Shown: positions 24,468-37,492 of the stretch, one piece after another
How positions within the stretch are numbered: position 1 is the stretch's first letter
Layout of the letters: each line of letters begins with the position of its first letter
Notes under the pieces: model-generated
The model's database searches: none
The model's input: the letters and a program-made list of their open reading frames with translations, nothing else
Told to the model about the DNA's origin: nothing
Translations under genes and position numbers: made by a program
Origin: Megaleporinus macrocephalus
Lineage: Eukaryota > Chordata > Actinopteri > Characiformes > Anostomidae
Assembly (NCBI GenBank): GCA_021613375.1
Contig: CM038708.1
Coordinates: forward strand, 31,415,559-31,479,558
Length of the DNA: 64,000 bases
Reading direction: 5' to 3'

Positions 24468-24804
24468 TCCTCTAGTAATTATTTTCAAAGATAAGCTATT
24501 GTTTAGGTCTTTGCTGAAGGAATCAGGGTAAACAAGTTTAAGAGTGTACTGTCTTAATGCTTCAAGCTTTAAATGTCTATAAATTGAACTAGAGTTTAAA
24601 ATAAATACATGAAATGTAAATTAGGAAATTCGCATTGTCTTCGTCATGGTTACTAGCTATTCTGTACAGCCATTGATTACAATTCAATACATGAAATTAT
24701 TTAGGAACTGACAATAATATTTAGTTGTCATTAACAAGCAGGTTTGGTGAGCACCTTAATTCAATAAATCCCATATGAGCTAAAAACCAATGATACCTGT
24801 GTCA
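24468..24804. repeat. Second copy of segment B (337 bp)
   Basis: Same length as 21729-22065, with only about three substitutions seen and no indels. It starts TCCTCTAGTAATT and ends CCTGTGTCA. It lacks flanking A segments. No terminal inverted repeats are seen. Confidence 0.95.
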
Positions 24805-27083
24805 CCACACTATACTATAATATATTATAATAACATATATATATAATAATATTATTGTAATGTAATTACAACAACAATAGGTAAAATTAGGCCATTTTAA
24901 CCTAAAATAGCTTGTGGTATATATCTCACAATACATTGTGTATATTATATTCTACTACTGTGTAAAGAGTAAATTTGCATATGCTGTGTATGGAGGGTAT
25001 GCATGTGACATCACAGCTGGTGGCAGTGACTGCAGTTACGCCCGCTGAGTAGCAGCATTAGCGCTCAGTGTAAACGCTGCAAAAACACAAAAGTGTGTAA
25101 AATGGAGAAGAACTGTTGATAGCAGGAATTCAGAGCTACCTGTTTGATGCTGTTGAATAAGAAACACACATCAGCTTCATACAGATCACTGCAGTTTGTA
25201 GAAACAACTGAAATCCAGGCAGTGAAACAGATCTGCAGCTGCCACTTTGTGTCAGTGATGTTGGGGATTTTGGGGGAAAGTCCTACCTCATACTATACAC
25301 TGTACTGACTGCTCATCACTTAGATATGATGCATCTGCCTGTTGAGTTCTATTTGTTTGATTCCCAGTTTGGTGGTTTCCCTTAATAAACACAGCTTTGC
25401 ACAGGATGTTTTACCAACTGGTCTGATTGAGGGAGAAATATTCCATCAGGAAAGTGACATCAACAAGTTAGAGGCAGTTGGGGACATGAATATATTTAAA
25501 AAGCTATTTTTCCAGACAGGGAACTTCATTTATGAAATATTCAAATAGTATTAATAGTAAATATTGGTTTTCACATATGTCATTTTGTTAATTGTTTATT
25601 ATTATTTACATCCAGGAGACATATGGGACTAAACTTTGTTCTTTAAACTGGCTTACAAGATATTCACTGGCTTACAAGATCTACTTCCTAATAAAATAAT
25701 ATCTTATTTTATTATGAATATTTTAATAAAAATGAGATATTTATACGTTGTATTGTATTTATGCTCATTTACATAAGTTCTAATGATATCTGGTATTCTT
25801 TCTGGTGAAAATACACTTATTTCTAAGATGAAGGGTTTTAAACAATGTGCTTAGGTGCACAGTAGTGTATATTTAAAAAAATATCACAGACCATATCAAA
25901 GTAATGAAGTTGAATTAAACTGTGGTGAAATTTGAGACCCCTTGATGCACCGAGTCATTTCCTAAAGAATCATAATTGAGTCGAATCACTAAAAGCCCCC
26001 AGAACATACTGTGCCCAAAGCACTTGATAATGACAGTGGCAGACAATGGGGCATGAAATAGTTCTCTATCAGCCTCGATCAAAAGCTGTGACTGTTCAGC
26101 AAACTGTAGCACTCTAATTCTGTGTGAGTAATTCTGCTTTTGAGATGTTTACAATACTCACAAATATGGAACAGCTTGGCTCATTAAAATCAGAAGTGAC
26201 TGTGAGTAATTAATGAGAAACTGGCTTTTAATAAGTAAAACTTATGTAATGTTGAATTACAGCAAAATCATTGATCACATGCCTCAAATCATCACCTGCT
26301 TCTTCCCACAGCGGAACAAAAATCCACAATGTTCCTCCTGAGTGGTTTGGTGGTTTTCTGTTTCCTTGTAGATGCTAAGCAAAGGCTTTATTCTTTACTG
26401 CTTTGACTTCCTCTTACCTAGAGTTACAGGACACACCACCCGCAAGCGTACAGCAGCCAACGTCCTTTTGTTTAAACTCTCTCTTCATTTGTGAATGTCT
26501 AATCCCATTCCATTCACAGTTTAAGCACGTGAGCACTAGAACCTACTGAAAAGGAAAAACAGGGACATGAATATAACATTAATGCAAAACGACAAGATTA
26601 GGACCATTTTAAATAAAAAAAATAGTTTTAAAGAAGAGAAAACTGTTAAACTACTGATTCATTAAATTTCTTTAATGAAAAAGACTCTTTTTGATTGCCA
26701 TGACATACGCATACATTGCAACATATATACAATCAAGGCCCTAGCAGCAAATTCTTGGCCCTGTACATTCTCAATGTCAGTGAGGCTCTATCCATGCCAG
26801 TACACGAGGAACGTGAGCAAAAAAACAAAACCAGGATTTTGATGGGCCCCTTTTCCTACTCGGGCCCTGGGTAGTCAGGTCCACTTTTCCCCCCACTATG
26901 ACGCCCATGTATACAATAAATAACATACAGTACAATATAAAATATGCAACATTTAGTAAAGGAGAATAATACAAAATTCTTACAAAGCTTTAAATCTTAC
27001 AGACATACTAAAATTATATACACTACTCATTATTAATAATATGGCAAATAATTATATAAAAAATTCAGTAGCACATCTGTAGG

Positions 27084-27085
<2 letters not shown>
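24805..27085. other. No recognised gene; weak THAP-like vestige
   Basis: AT-rich. At 25205-25260 a plus-strand frame contains VKQICSCHFVS, resembling the C-x2-H end of a THAP zinc finger, but the frame is short and unsupported. It may be a transposon relic. Confidence 0.4.

Positions 27086-27088
<3 letters not shown>

Positions 27089-27166
<78 letters not shown>
27089..27166. repeat. (TA)n microsatellite
   Basis: A pure TA run of about 77 bp; the isoleucine/tyrosine frame across it is an artefact. Confidence 0.97.
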
Positions 27167-27168
<2 letters not shown>

Positions 27169-27169
27169 G

Positions 27170-30100
27170 AGATGTATAGCAAAATAAAGCATATTGTATA
27201 AAAAAACTTTTGTAGGTGGGATATAGCCTTAAGACCAGTAGCCCATATCACAGTGTTACCAGGATGTCTTGGTATTATGTCATGTCACTGTCTTCATGAT
27301 TAACTTTCATAAGAGACAACGGCTTTATCAGTTTACTTACAGCGAATGATGCGAAATCCATTTTCCTCAAACCTATTAGCTTCATATTAAATGAAATAGA
27401 TTAAATTCATGACATAAACCACATTGTTCTACAGTACCTCCATAAAGATCTCATTCATTTTGGGGACTTTTGCCTCCCTAAAAATGTGGTGCCACAACCA
27501 TATATCAAGATGTAGTAATCTAATAACCTTAATCTAAATTGTATTTACCATTATAGTTCTGTAATTGCCCTAAAGGGAATGAGAGGAAAACAAAAAAACT
27601 GGGGGCCCCATAATTTTGCCAATAACTTGAGGATGAATTTTGGCTCAAAGTTTTCTTTGGATGTCCTAGTCAAGGGGCCATGACACAGCTTCAATCGGTC
27701 CTACTTTCGGTACTGCAAATGACTACACTGACTGTAACGTGACTGTAACGTGACTCAAGTATTACTCACAGACTGAGGATTACATTTCTGTTCACTGTTG
27801 GCTGAAACAAATGTATTTGATTAGCCATTTAACATCTTATTTCATTTTATGCTCTTTTTAAACTGCTCAAGGTTAGAAACAAGAGAGTGAGGACCAGCGA
27901 AGACACTCGCATGTTTTATGGAGAAGAAGTCATCCAGGGAATTACAGCACTCTGCGGTTTCAATAGAGAAAAAAAGGAGGAGCAGAGAGGTGATGGTGTT
28001 GAATACTCTGGTTTTAGAGATAATAAGGGCTAAGAGACGTGACAAGAAGATTGAAACTGTGCCCAATGGTGAAGATCACGAAGATGCTAAAGACCCCGTA
28101 CTGATAAAGACCTCCATGGTACATTAACCCTACCACACACGCACACATTAAGACCATCAGATCGTGAAACTGGTCCTCTGTATCAAGAAAACGTTAGGGT
28201 CACTAAATCTCTAGAGCAGCTCATCAATATAATGATTTCTGTTATTGGAAAAACTGAAAACAGATAAATACTTTCTTTCTTTCTGTGAATAGGCCTATCC
28301 TGACTGACTCTCAAGAGGTTAATTAAAAAGCTGTGTCTGAGAGAGAGAGAGAGAGTATGTTTGATATTGGGAAAGAAACTGCCTGTCAGTCCATGTACGG
28401 GCTTGTATGTGTGCCGGCGGTAAACAGATGAAAGCGACGATGTGAAGGATGCTGTGGAAGAGCTTGTGAGGTATGTGGGTTTTGTGGCAGATTTCACTGA
28501 AGTGGCCACCAGTGTGAGTCGCCCCTGAACCGTCCACTTCATGTGCCCCCAACACACACACATACACACACATACACACATCACACAGCTAAACACTCAA
28601 CACCAGCACGACTCAGAGTTGCCAGGCAACCATCTGGGTTTCAGTGGGATGTGTTTGCCAGGGCCCTGGGAGGGCTATTCAACAGTAGACCAGGTCTAAC
28701 CCCCTCTTTCCCAATACAGAGCCATGCAGCCCCCACCAACAGAACCCATCTCTTTTCGATAGGGTCTGAAACTTCTTTGGTTGATCATTAGCATCGTCCA
28801 CTGCTACTACGTTTCATTTGCAGAGCTACATAAAGTCCTGATGTCTTGGCGAAGAGCAGCTCTCTTGGTAAGGCGCTCACTGAGAGGCATGACGCCATCT
28901 CCTCCAACCTGAAGCAGCGAGGAAAGTTTTTCTTAACTGCTGATAACAAACCATCTGCAATGCGACTGGAGATAGAATAACAACATGTACATGTATATTC
29001 CCTCTATTATGTAAATGTCATGCTTCTCTACATTCCCTACAAGTCAGGTCAACCCAGTGTTCTCAGTGCATTTGAGTCATAGCATTTTAGCCATAAATAC
29101 ATACATGAGTAATAACTTTCCAAAACTGAATGAGCACATTGCTGTGCCTCGCTTTATTGGTCCTTAGCCTTTTTTTCTAGGCAGTACACCTGAATCACAG
29201 CACCAGGAAAATGTTTTCTAGGTTTGTGATAAATAATTGGCTTGTAAAAGGTCTTTTACGCTTTTATTAATGATTGGAGAACATGTTTCATGTAACCAGC
29301 ATCTTTTAAACAAGATGGACTTCACAGTAATAGAAGAGATTTTGAATAGAAAACTTGGTTAGACAATCGTGATTTTGGTTCAGTGCTGAGCAGATATACT
29401 GGTTCAGCTTATCATACCATACTCCTCAGTTAGAGGAGAAAACAATAGTAGTGGTAATCACAGGCTATAAAGCCTCATAAGCATTTACTGAAGTAAGCAT
29501 TAACAGCAGGGCCAGTAATTAGGACTATTCAAAATAACAAGTTCATGTAGAGTTCTCTTGGGGTTTATATGTCATTTTAAAGGGTCCATACCATGAAAAG
29601 CCAAATTTCCCTTAGTTTCTGAAAATAAAGTCATACAAATTCCAAAAATTGTGAAAGTATGTGGAATGCTGATAAAAACATAAAGCAGTGATTAATATAT
29701 TCTGTTGACCTGTATTACATTGTTACAAAAATGAAAAGGTACAAAAATGCATTTTTTTTTATTTTACCTTATAAGCTTTTTCCAAATCTGATGCCTGCAA
29801 CATATTCCGGTGTTAAGACAGGAATATGTTTCCCACAGTGTTTGGGAACTGAGGACACAAACGATGTTTACCCTTCTTTAATAATGATTCAAGTCTTCAT
29901 TTGTTTGTTTTTTTCAGCTTAATAAGACATTTTCAAAGAAAGGTCTGGACCGCAGCCAGGCTAGCACCTCCACTCCCTGATTATGCAGCTGTACTGTTGT
30001 AGACTATGCAGACTGTGAATCAAACATGTCTTGTTAAAATAAGTATGGGTGTCCCTGAAAAAGACATCATCCAGAAGGCAGCATAGACCCATAATATGTT

Positions 30101-31225
30101 CAGTGTTCATGGTCCTTTTACAGAGGTACTTTTCCATATTCTATTGTCCATCGCTACTGAAGTTCTAGAGAGTGTTTTAGCTCTGAACGTTGCAATACAA
30201 GAACGTTACAATAGATCAGCCTTAAAGGCAAAGTTAAAGAAAGACAGGTCATGTGGAAAGTGATTATGGCTGTTGTAGTACATAAAATCAAATAATTATA
30301 ACGATTTGAGTGGATATGAACATTTAGGATATATATATATATATTACCATCTTAAGATAAGATCAAAAAGTAAACGTGGCAACGCCATAATATTTCAGTC
30401 TGTTTTTAATATTTTGCCAAAGAGTTCCTCTTTTTAGACACACGTGTAATTTGACACTGTTTGCACAGGAAAAGTAGTTGTCAGGTTGTCAGTAGATTAA
30501 AGAGTATTATGATTGTGCCAAGTACCCGTCCCTCGAGCACCAATGGCAATGATAAAGGCGGAGCAGCAAACTCTTTTTCCCTCTTGGCTCAGGTGCACAT
30601 TACTCATAATGGGAGCCAGCTGATGCTGATTCGTCTTTGGCAGCACGGGCACCTTTAACAGGAGCAGAGAGGGAACAGAGAAAAGAGAAAAAGACAACAA
30701 GCAACAACAGAGAAGGAGTGATGCGCTGAAAGAAGGGCTGAAATCTCAAACTTTAAAAACATAAAAGAGTGATGAGTTTTAATTTTGTGTATGGCTTTAG
30801 TTTGTGTTCTTATGAAAAAAAGTTAAAATGTTGCCACCGTCACTCCGGCCTCCAGCCTCCTTCATCCACCCGGCTAGCTACAATGATGATGAGTGAATGT
30901 GAGGTAGCTACTGACAACATCACAGCAGAAAAAACAAGCTGCAAGATCTTTTTCAGCAAATCTATGGGCACTATGCTCTACCAGCTTCCTTATTGTGTCC
31001 CTCAAAGGCTCTTTGCATCAGTGTGGCTACAGAGGTTCACCTTTATGTGTAGGACTGTAACTTGGTTCACTCCACACTGGCCACTATTTAGATTTAGCAG
31101 CTCCTAGGGTCTCCGTGCTGATGACCATTCAGAATGCAGACGTACATGGAGATATCAAATCCTGCAAAGTGTCCTGCTTAAGGTCCCATGACAACTGCCA
31201 GCAGAAAGTCTTGAGCTCCTAGGTT
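27170..31225. other. No recognised gene
   Basis: Single-copy-looking intergenic sequence with short GA (28338-28355), CA (28550-28580) and AT (30330-30345) tracts. Open frames at 27842-28127 and 28183-28596 occur on both strands and show no family I can recognise. Confidence 0.45.
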
Positions 31226-31231
31226 TGGAAA

Positions 31232-32170
31232 TACAGGAGTTGGACAATAAAACTGAAACACCTGTGATTTTAGTGTGGGAGGTTTCATGGCTAAATTGGA
31301 CCAGTCTGGTGGCCAATCCTCATTAATTGCACATTGCACCAGTAAGAGCAGAGTGTGAAGTTCAGTTCAGGTAAGAGCACAGTTTAGCTCAGAATATTGC
31401 AATAACACAACATTATGGGACATACCAGAGTTCAAAAGAGGACAAACTGTTGGTGCATGCCTTGCTGGCACATCTGTGATTAAGGCAGCAAGTCTTTGAG
31501 GAAGGACGAACTACATCCAACAGGATTAACTGTGGACGCAAGAGGAAGCTGTCTGAAAGGGATGTTGGGTTGCTAAACCGGATTGTATCCAAAAAACATA
31601 AAACCATGGCTGCCCAAATCACGGCAGAATTAAATGTGCACCTCAGCTCTCCTGTTTCCACCAGAACTGTCCGTTGGGAGCTCCAGGGTCAATATACACA
31701 GTCAATATACAATATATATCAATGGTGCAAGGAGAGCAAATCTTGGGCTGTGGACAATGCGAAACATGTATTGTTCTCTGATGAGTCCACCTCCGGGAGA
31801 GTTACGGTGTGGAGAAGCCCCAAAGAAGCATACCACCCAGACTGTTGAATGCCCAGAGTGAAGCATGGGGGTGGATCAGTGATGGTTTGGGCTGCTATAT
31901 CATGGCATTCCCTTGGCCCAATACTTGTGCTAGATGGGTGCGTCACTGCCAAGGACTACCGAACCATTCTGGAGGACAATGTGCATCCAATGGTTCAAAC
32001 ATTGTATCCTGAAGGCGGTGCCGTGTATCAGGATGACAATGCACTAATACACATAGCAAGACTGGTGAAAGATTGATTTGATGAACATGAAAGTGAAGTT
32101 GAACATCTCCTATGGCCTGCACAGTCATCAGATCTAAATATTATTGAGCCACTTTGGGTCAGGAACTCAG
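31232..32170 (+). mobile_element. Decayed Tc1/mariner-type transposon, 3' end missing
   Basis: The left end at 31232 reads TACAGGAGTTGGACAATAAA, the start of a fish Tc1-type inverted repeat I recognise. Transposase remnants follow on the plus strand. The match stops around 32150-32170, just after NIIEPLW, and the right inverted repeat is absent. Internal deletions have removed most of the DNA-binding N terminus and part of the catalytic core. It is non-autonomous and inactive. Confidence 0.9.
31570..32155 (+). pseudogene. Broken Tc1-type transposase
   Basis: One frame carries KKHKTMAAQITAELNVHLS, then WAVDNAKHVLFSDES (first catalytic Asp block), RVTVWRSP, a stop at 31846, then PRVKHGGGSVMVWAAISW and YQDDNALIH (second Asp block), and a stop at about 32074 in place of a tryptophan codon. 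DLNIIEPLW, with the last acidic residue, follows near 32130. The DDE triad blocks are present but interrupted by two stops and internal deletions. Confidence 0.88.
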
Positions 32171-34170
32171 TTTAGTACAGTGGCTCAGTATTATATCTGT
32201 ATTATTAACTGATTGCTCATTTTCAATCTTAAAGGCTGGCTCCTGTGCGTAGAACAGAGAAAACTGTGGAGGGCATGGTAATGTGTTGCCTGACCCTTCC
32301 TGCATGAAGACCTGCAGTATGTTTATGCCCAGAACTCTCTTTTCAAGTGAATGTAGGGACTGAGGCTTCTGGTGTGCTGTTGATTATCAGACTCCCATGA
32401 ATCCCAAGATACAGGACAGGAGGAGAAGCAGGAGGAGGTCCTGGAAGAAGACCGGTGGTTCCAGTACAGTAAGGGGCTTTGGAAACCAGCCCACATCCAC
32501 CTGGACGAGTGGGCCAGAATACAGAAGCTTTAGTCCTAAGCCTAGAAAGAGAGCTCTACTTGAGATATCACTGGCATCCTTTGTCCAAGAAGCTGAGTTC
32601 CCAGGTTATCAACATTTTCAAAATCTTCAAGATGATAAACTTACAACTCAACTGAATGCACTGCTGTCATTTCATGTATTTATCCTAAAGCTCCTGGTCC
32701 ATGGCTCTGAGCACACCTGCTCCCACTTGCTTAATGGACAGTGTAGAGGTCTTCAAGGGATTAAGCCAGACCATCATCCCTGATGTTGAGTCGGACAGCT
32801 CTGTGTCCCAGGTGGCATTCACCTGATGCAGTGATACTGAAACAGAAGTTGGAGAGCTTTTATTAGAAACACAAGCCCTTTTGGTTTTGAGGGGTTGGGA
32901 GCTGGTAGGTTGGAGTTCTACATTCTACAGTTCTACATGGAGTTCATTCAGTAGTTGTAACCATGTATTTTACATTTTGCTCATGAGTAAATGCTGTATG
33001 AACTGGTTTCCACGCCTGTCCGTGTCTTACATAACTTATTCTGCTGATTCCAAATCCTTATCGGAGGACATGAGAAGCTGAGGAAGACCCTGCAGTGGGA
33101 GTAGTGTAGGTGGTGTTTGGAAACATGACATCTTCACTTGGACTGTCACTATAAAGGGCCTGGCTTCTGAGAAAGCCTGGGGGAAATTAGGGAGCTGGAT
33201 CGGGAATTAAAACCAATGCTGCACTGGTTGAAACGGAGACTCATCCTCCCACTTCCAGTTCCTTGCCAGTCTGACTCATTGCAGCCTTTTGCCTCCCTCT
33301 GCGTCTCTCCCGCTGCCATGGCAAGGACTGCCGGGTGTCATCAGGTTCCAACATGGCAGGGGAGGGAGCAAAGTGCCAGCTTTACCCATGTTCCATCAGA
33401 GAGATCACCACAGGTTCTTTTCTTGGAACGGTGTTTCTCTTCCCTCAGTGGTGTCCTATCTGCATAGGGAGCTGCTCGGTCATTCCCACGCCAGCAGCCA
33501 ATGACAGGTCTGCAACTGGGCTTAATTTTGTAGGGGGAGTAGAGGGGATGATCCCCACCTCCTCTCCTTTATATTCCTTTGAATTAAAATGATGTCATCA
33601 TTTTATATGTAACATATTTGTCCTCAAGATGTTATATATGTTATATAACAAATCTATTTTGAGTGGTTTCCTATGATCGAGGAGAGAGACTTCAAACTTT
33701 TTTTTTTTTACAAAAGTTCCCATGCACAGTCTCTCTAGGAACAAAAAGTTGTCTGCTTCCAATCAAGCTATTTTTACAGAATCCTCAAGCATACATTTAC
33801 CTTATATCTCACAGAACAGGAGCCGAAATAGAGACTCAGTGAACAAAGCTACAAAGAAAGCACAAGCAAACACCAGTCTCAAAGGCAGGGAAACATGAGG
33901 GCTACCCTCTTATAAAAGATGGTCCTTCAAGGGTTCCTTAGTAAAGACAATAGGGTTATTCACCAATCATAATACATTTATTTTGAAAACCCACTTGCAC
34001 TGCTTTAATGAAGATTCTGACATTCACCACTCTTTTCTTATTCAGCATTAGGAATGTGTTCGTAGGTAAGAACAGAGTCTACACACACGAGCACAATGGT
34101 GCAATCCATTCTGTGGTAAAGAGTACATCATAAATATGACAAGAACAAATTTAAAGAAACTCTTGCAATT
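32171..34170. other. No recognised gene
   Basis: Intergenic. The part at 32380-33560 is more GC-balanced than its surroundings and has several overlapping short frames (for example 32397-32783 and 33216-33592), but no domain, splice pattern or homology is recognisable. It could be an old unidentified repeat or a non-coding transcript. Confidence 0.4.
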
Positions 34171-34179
34171 ATATTGGTG

Positions 34180-34470
34180 AATGAGGCCCTTTGGTTCTGT
34201 ATAGAACCACAAACACTAAAAGAACCCAGCTTTAATGCTGTGAAATTCTAAACAGCACCAAAAAGGTAACTTCTATCCTTATAATTGTAAGATTGTAACA
34301 ATAGAAGAACCCTTTTTGGAACCTTTAAAAAATGTTCTGTGTAGAAACATCTATAAGACATTTTTCATCAATCTGAAGAATGCTTGCACAATGCAAAGGG
34401 GCATTTAAGCATGACATTGGTTCCCTGAGTGTTCTATATAGAATCTTTGTCTATATTAAAGAACCAACTT
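34180..34470. repeat. Dispersed GGTTCTNTATAGAACC-type repeat
   Basis: Repeated runs of GTTCTGTATAGAACC, AACCCTTTTTGGAACC and GTTCTATATAGAA, a pattern typical of a palindromic MITE-like fish repeat. Related fragments occur at about 41950-42130 and 50505-50545. Confidence 0.5.
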
Positions 34471-34474
34471 TTTA

Positions 34475-37400
34475 AAAGTATACTTACACACATGAAAACA
34501 CTAATGTGTTGGTAGGACTAAAGAAATGAGAGGAGACTGGAGAGGGTGAAGCCAATTCAGGAAAACAGTGGGTGCACTCCATTTCCCTGTGCCAGCTCGC
34601 TAGTGTTTACATATTATTATATTCAGTTATACGTGTTATTAAACACAGTTTTCTCTTTTTTGGCTCCTCGCATGTATAATTAAACAAATTTCTTACAAGC
34701 TCCAATTTTGTCAGGGACACGAGTGACTTGGAAAAGCATCTTCGATACTGATTGGTCAGCTCTGAGTGCGTATGGCACCTTTTTTGTGTTGCTCATAGTT
34801 AAAGTTAAAGTTTCTAACTCAAGTAAAAATGCCAGAGTTAAAACAGCATCGGACAAACTCAGAGGACATTGGTGAGTGACAGTCATCCTCATTAGAATTT
34901 TGGTTTGGTCTAAGGCAACTTAACTAGAGGAGGAATACTATGTTTTTTAATTTTTACTTTACCATTCTGTTACACTGTGAATAAGAAAAATAACCAGAAG
35001 TCTTATGTGCATACCCCAAAAATAACACTGAATTGTTTTTTTCCTCTGTTGAGTGATGCAGTAAGTCTGCTTCTATGCTCACTCGCTGTCGGAGGGTTTT
35101 AGTCCATTCCGACTCCACACTAATTGCTTTGAAACAGCCCTCAACATGATGAGCTGTTAATATGATCGTGAATGCGGAGGTAGTGGGGCTGAACTAAGAT
35201 AAATCTTTAGCAAATCTTTAGCAAATCTGCCCATAGTAGTGGCAAACCTACAGATTGTTGGCGATCTTGGAAGTGATGAAATGGAAATAGAAAAGTGTTT
35301 GTGTGATCAGAAGTTATATTGTATCTCCACATGCACTGGTGTAGGAACCGGGGGGATTGGGGGGACATGTGTGTCCCACCCAATATCAGAAACAGGTAGA
35401 TTTGTCCCACCCAAAATTAAACCACAGTAAAGAAGAAGCTGTTTAACAACTTTTATTGTAAAAGCGGGTTTTGGCAGCATTCGCAATTCACGTGCTGTTT
35501 GTTGTTAGCAACTGGCTTTAGTTGTTAGGTTGGGGGGGGTGTCTCTCGCCTCGCTGGAGCGTGGGGTAGCTTGCGCCAACTTTAAACGCAAGGTCAGTGA
35601 TGAGAGCAATGAATAGCAATGACAACCATATATGTATGATAAAATATTAAAAATAAAATAAACAAACAAAGAAATAAATAAAACGACGACCCTATATTGC
35701 TATAAATACGCCTTTTGTATAATGTGTTGTTATGGTAACAGACAGTTAAGGAGGGTTTGGGTTAGCTAATGTTTGTATTATCTTTAGTCAGAAAGTTTAC
35801 TTTGAAACGTAAAGTTACATTACCTTCTGACCACATTCCCAAACTGCAGACTGTTACTACACTAAATATGTAAAAAAAAGATAATAATAATAAAATAAAT
35901 GAATAATAAAATAAAAGGACGCAAGTGTTAGCCGAGTTAGACATGTTCCAAAGGGTGCTGTTTGGGACACAGCCTTACTGTCTATCATTAATGTTAGTCT
36001 TGTGTAGTCAGGAAACCTTAACATACATTGTTTTGTCATTTCATTTCAGCAATAAGCTCCAAAGAAAGAAATAATAGATTTGGTTATGTATGTATATAAT
36101 CCAGACACTGCATGTAATTTAAAAGTTTTTTGACAGTGGTACCATGTAGTGTGGAGTATCTAGTTTAGTTTGTAAAGTGATCTTTAACTGGAATTATCTA
36201 ATAATTAACAGAAGTACTGATAAAGTTGTATTTTGTTTAATTATTTATCATTTAGTGTAATTCCACAAATGTTTTTCTAAGTCACTATACATACAGTGAT
36301 TTACTACCTTACCTACAGTAGAATCAGCTTATAGGTAATATTTTGGGGATAGGGTGTCAAACCCGCTTCTATGCTCTTGTCCACATGGTAGCTTTTCATT
36401 TTTGACTTTCAATGGATATAAATATGAGGTACTTTTGGAGCTTTTCCATTAGTCTGTTCATTCTAAAATTAGATACAATATAAAGGACAGCTGGGTTTTT
36501 TTGTTGTTGTTTTTTCAGAATTTGTCAAAAAATGAAAAACGAGAAAAATGGAGATGGTTTTGTTCAGTCAGCAGTGATATGCTTCTAGCCCAAAAAAAAT
36601 GAAACCCAAATATATTAGAATATTATCCCTCTTTTCCACACAGAGTTCCTCCGCTTTCTTTATCACAAACACATTCTCCTAGTCGTGTTCGGAAAAAGCT
36701 GCTGGTGTTTGACAGCTGTTGCTTTAGTAGTATAATTAATGATGGGAGTTTTTACTTTGTTGGCAGAGAAGCACTTCACTGCTTATCAGAATTATTATCT
36801 TACTTAATTAAAACAGAAAGGAATTAACGCTTTTAATGACCACATGCTCCCTCCCTCCAGAGAAAGAGAGAGAGAGACTCTTCATTAGTTTTAACAGCCT
36901 AGGCTATGGGGTCTTTTGTCTTTATGGAGTTCTTGCCATTTTGCTATAATTACGCAGCCCCAAATGGTTAAGGTAGCTACAGTGATTATCACCACTTTTT
37001 AATGAGGAAAAGACGGAGGTGTCGAACACGGAGAGCAGACTCGAACGCTCTGAAGGGTCAGCTTTCAGGCTGTACACTTATCTAACTGCATCAGACTACA
37101 TTCTGTATCCGGGGGCAAATATTCAATCTAGCAACAATACAAATTCACATACCACTACAGTATAGCGAATACCAGCGCAAAGCATTCATTATTTTCCACT
37201 GCGGAGGCCGACCAACCACCTTTTCACCAACTGACAGCTTTGAGTAGAGTTTTCAAACAAATCAGGCTGTAATTAATGAATTTATTTGACGAGCCTATTT
37301 TGTTTGTTTTGACATGAATAATTTCCACTTGTTGGAATTTTAATGGAAAAGAATGTGACCATGGTAATCTCTCGCCTTGTTTACCTAGGCGTGAGTTGCT

Positions 37401-37480
37401 AGGCAACAGATTGGTCAGTTTGTAGATCCTTAAGTAGGTCTAAAGGACCCCAGTCACAACGGCAAGACAGTAGCGTGACA
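34475..37480. other. No recognised gene; AT-rich motif cluster near its right end
   Basis: AT-rich. A diverged copy of the 10000-10160 repeat lies at 36400-36560. From 36640 to 37000 the sequence is non-repetitive with several TAATTA/ATTAAT motifs and could be a conserved regulatory element (see findings). Confidence 0.4.
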
Positions 37481-37492
37481 CTGACAGTGTTC

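Noticed and set aside
28427..28528. Short plus-strand frame reading DESDDVKDAVEELVRYVGF with a nearby GTATGT
   Set aside because: Only about 33 codons, no convincing acceptor in phase, no recognised family; also open on the other strand.
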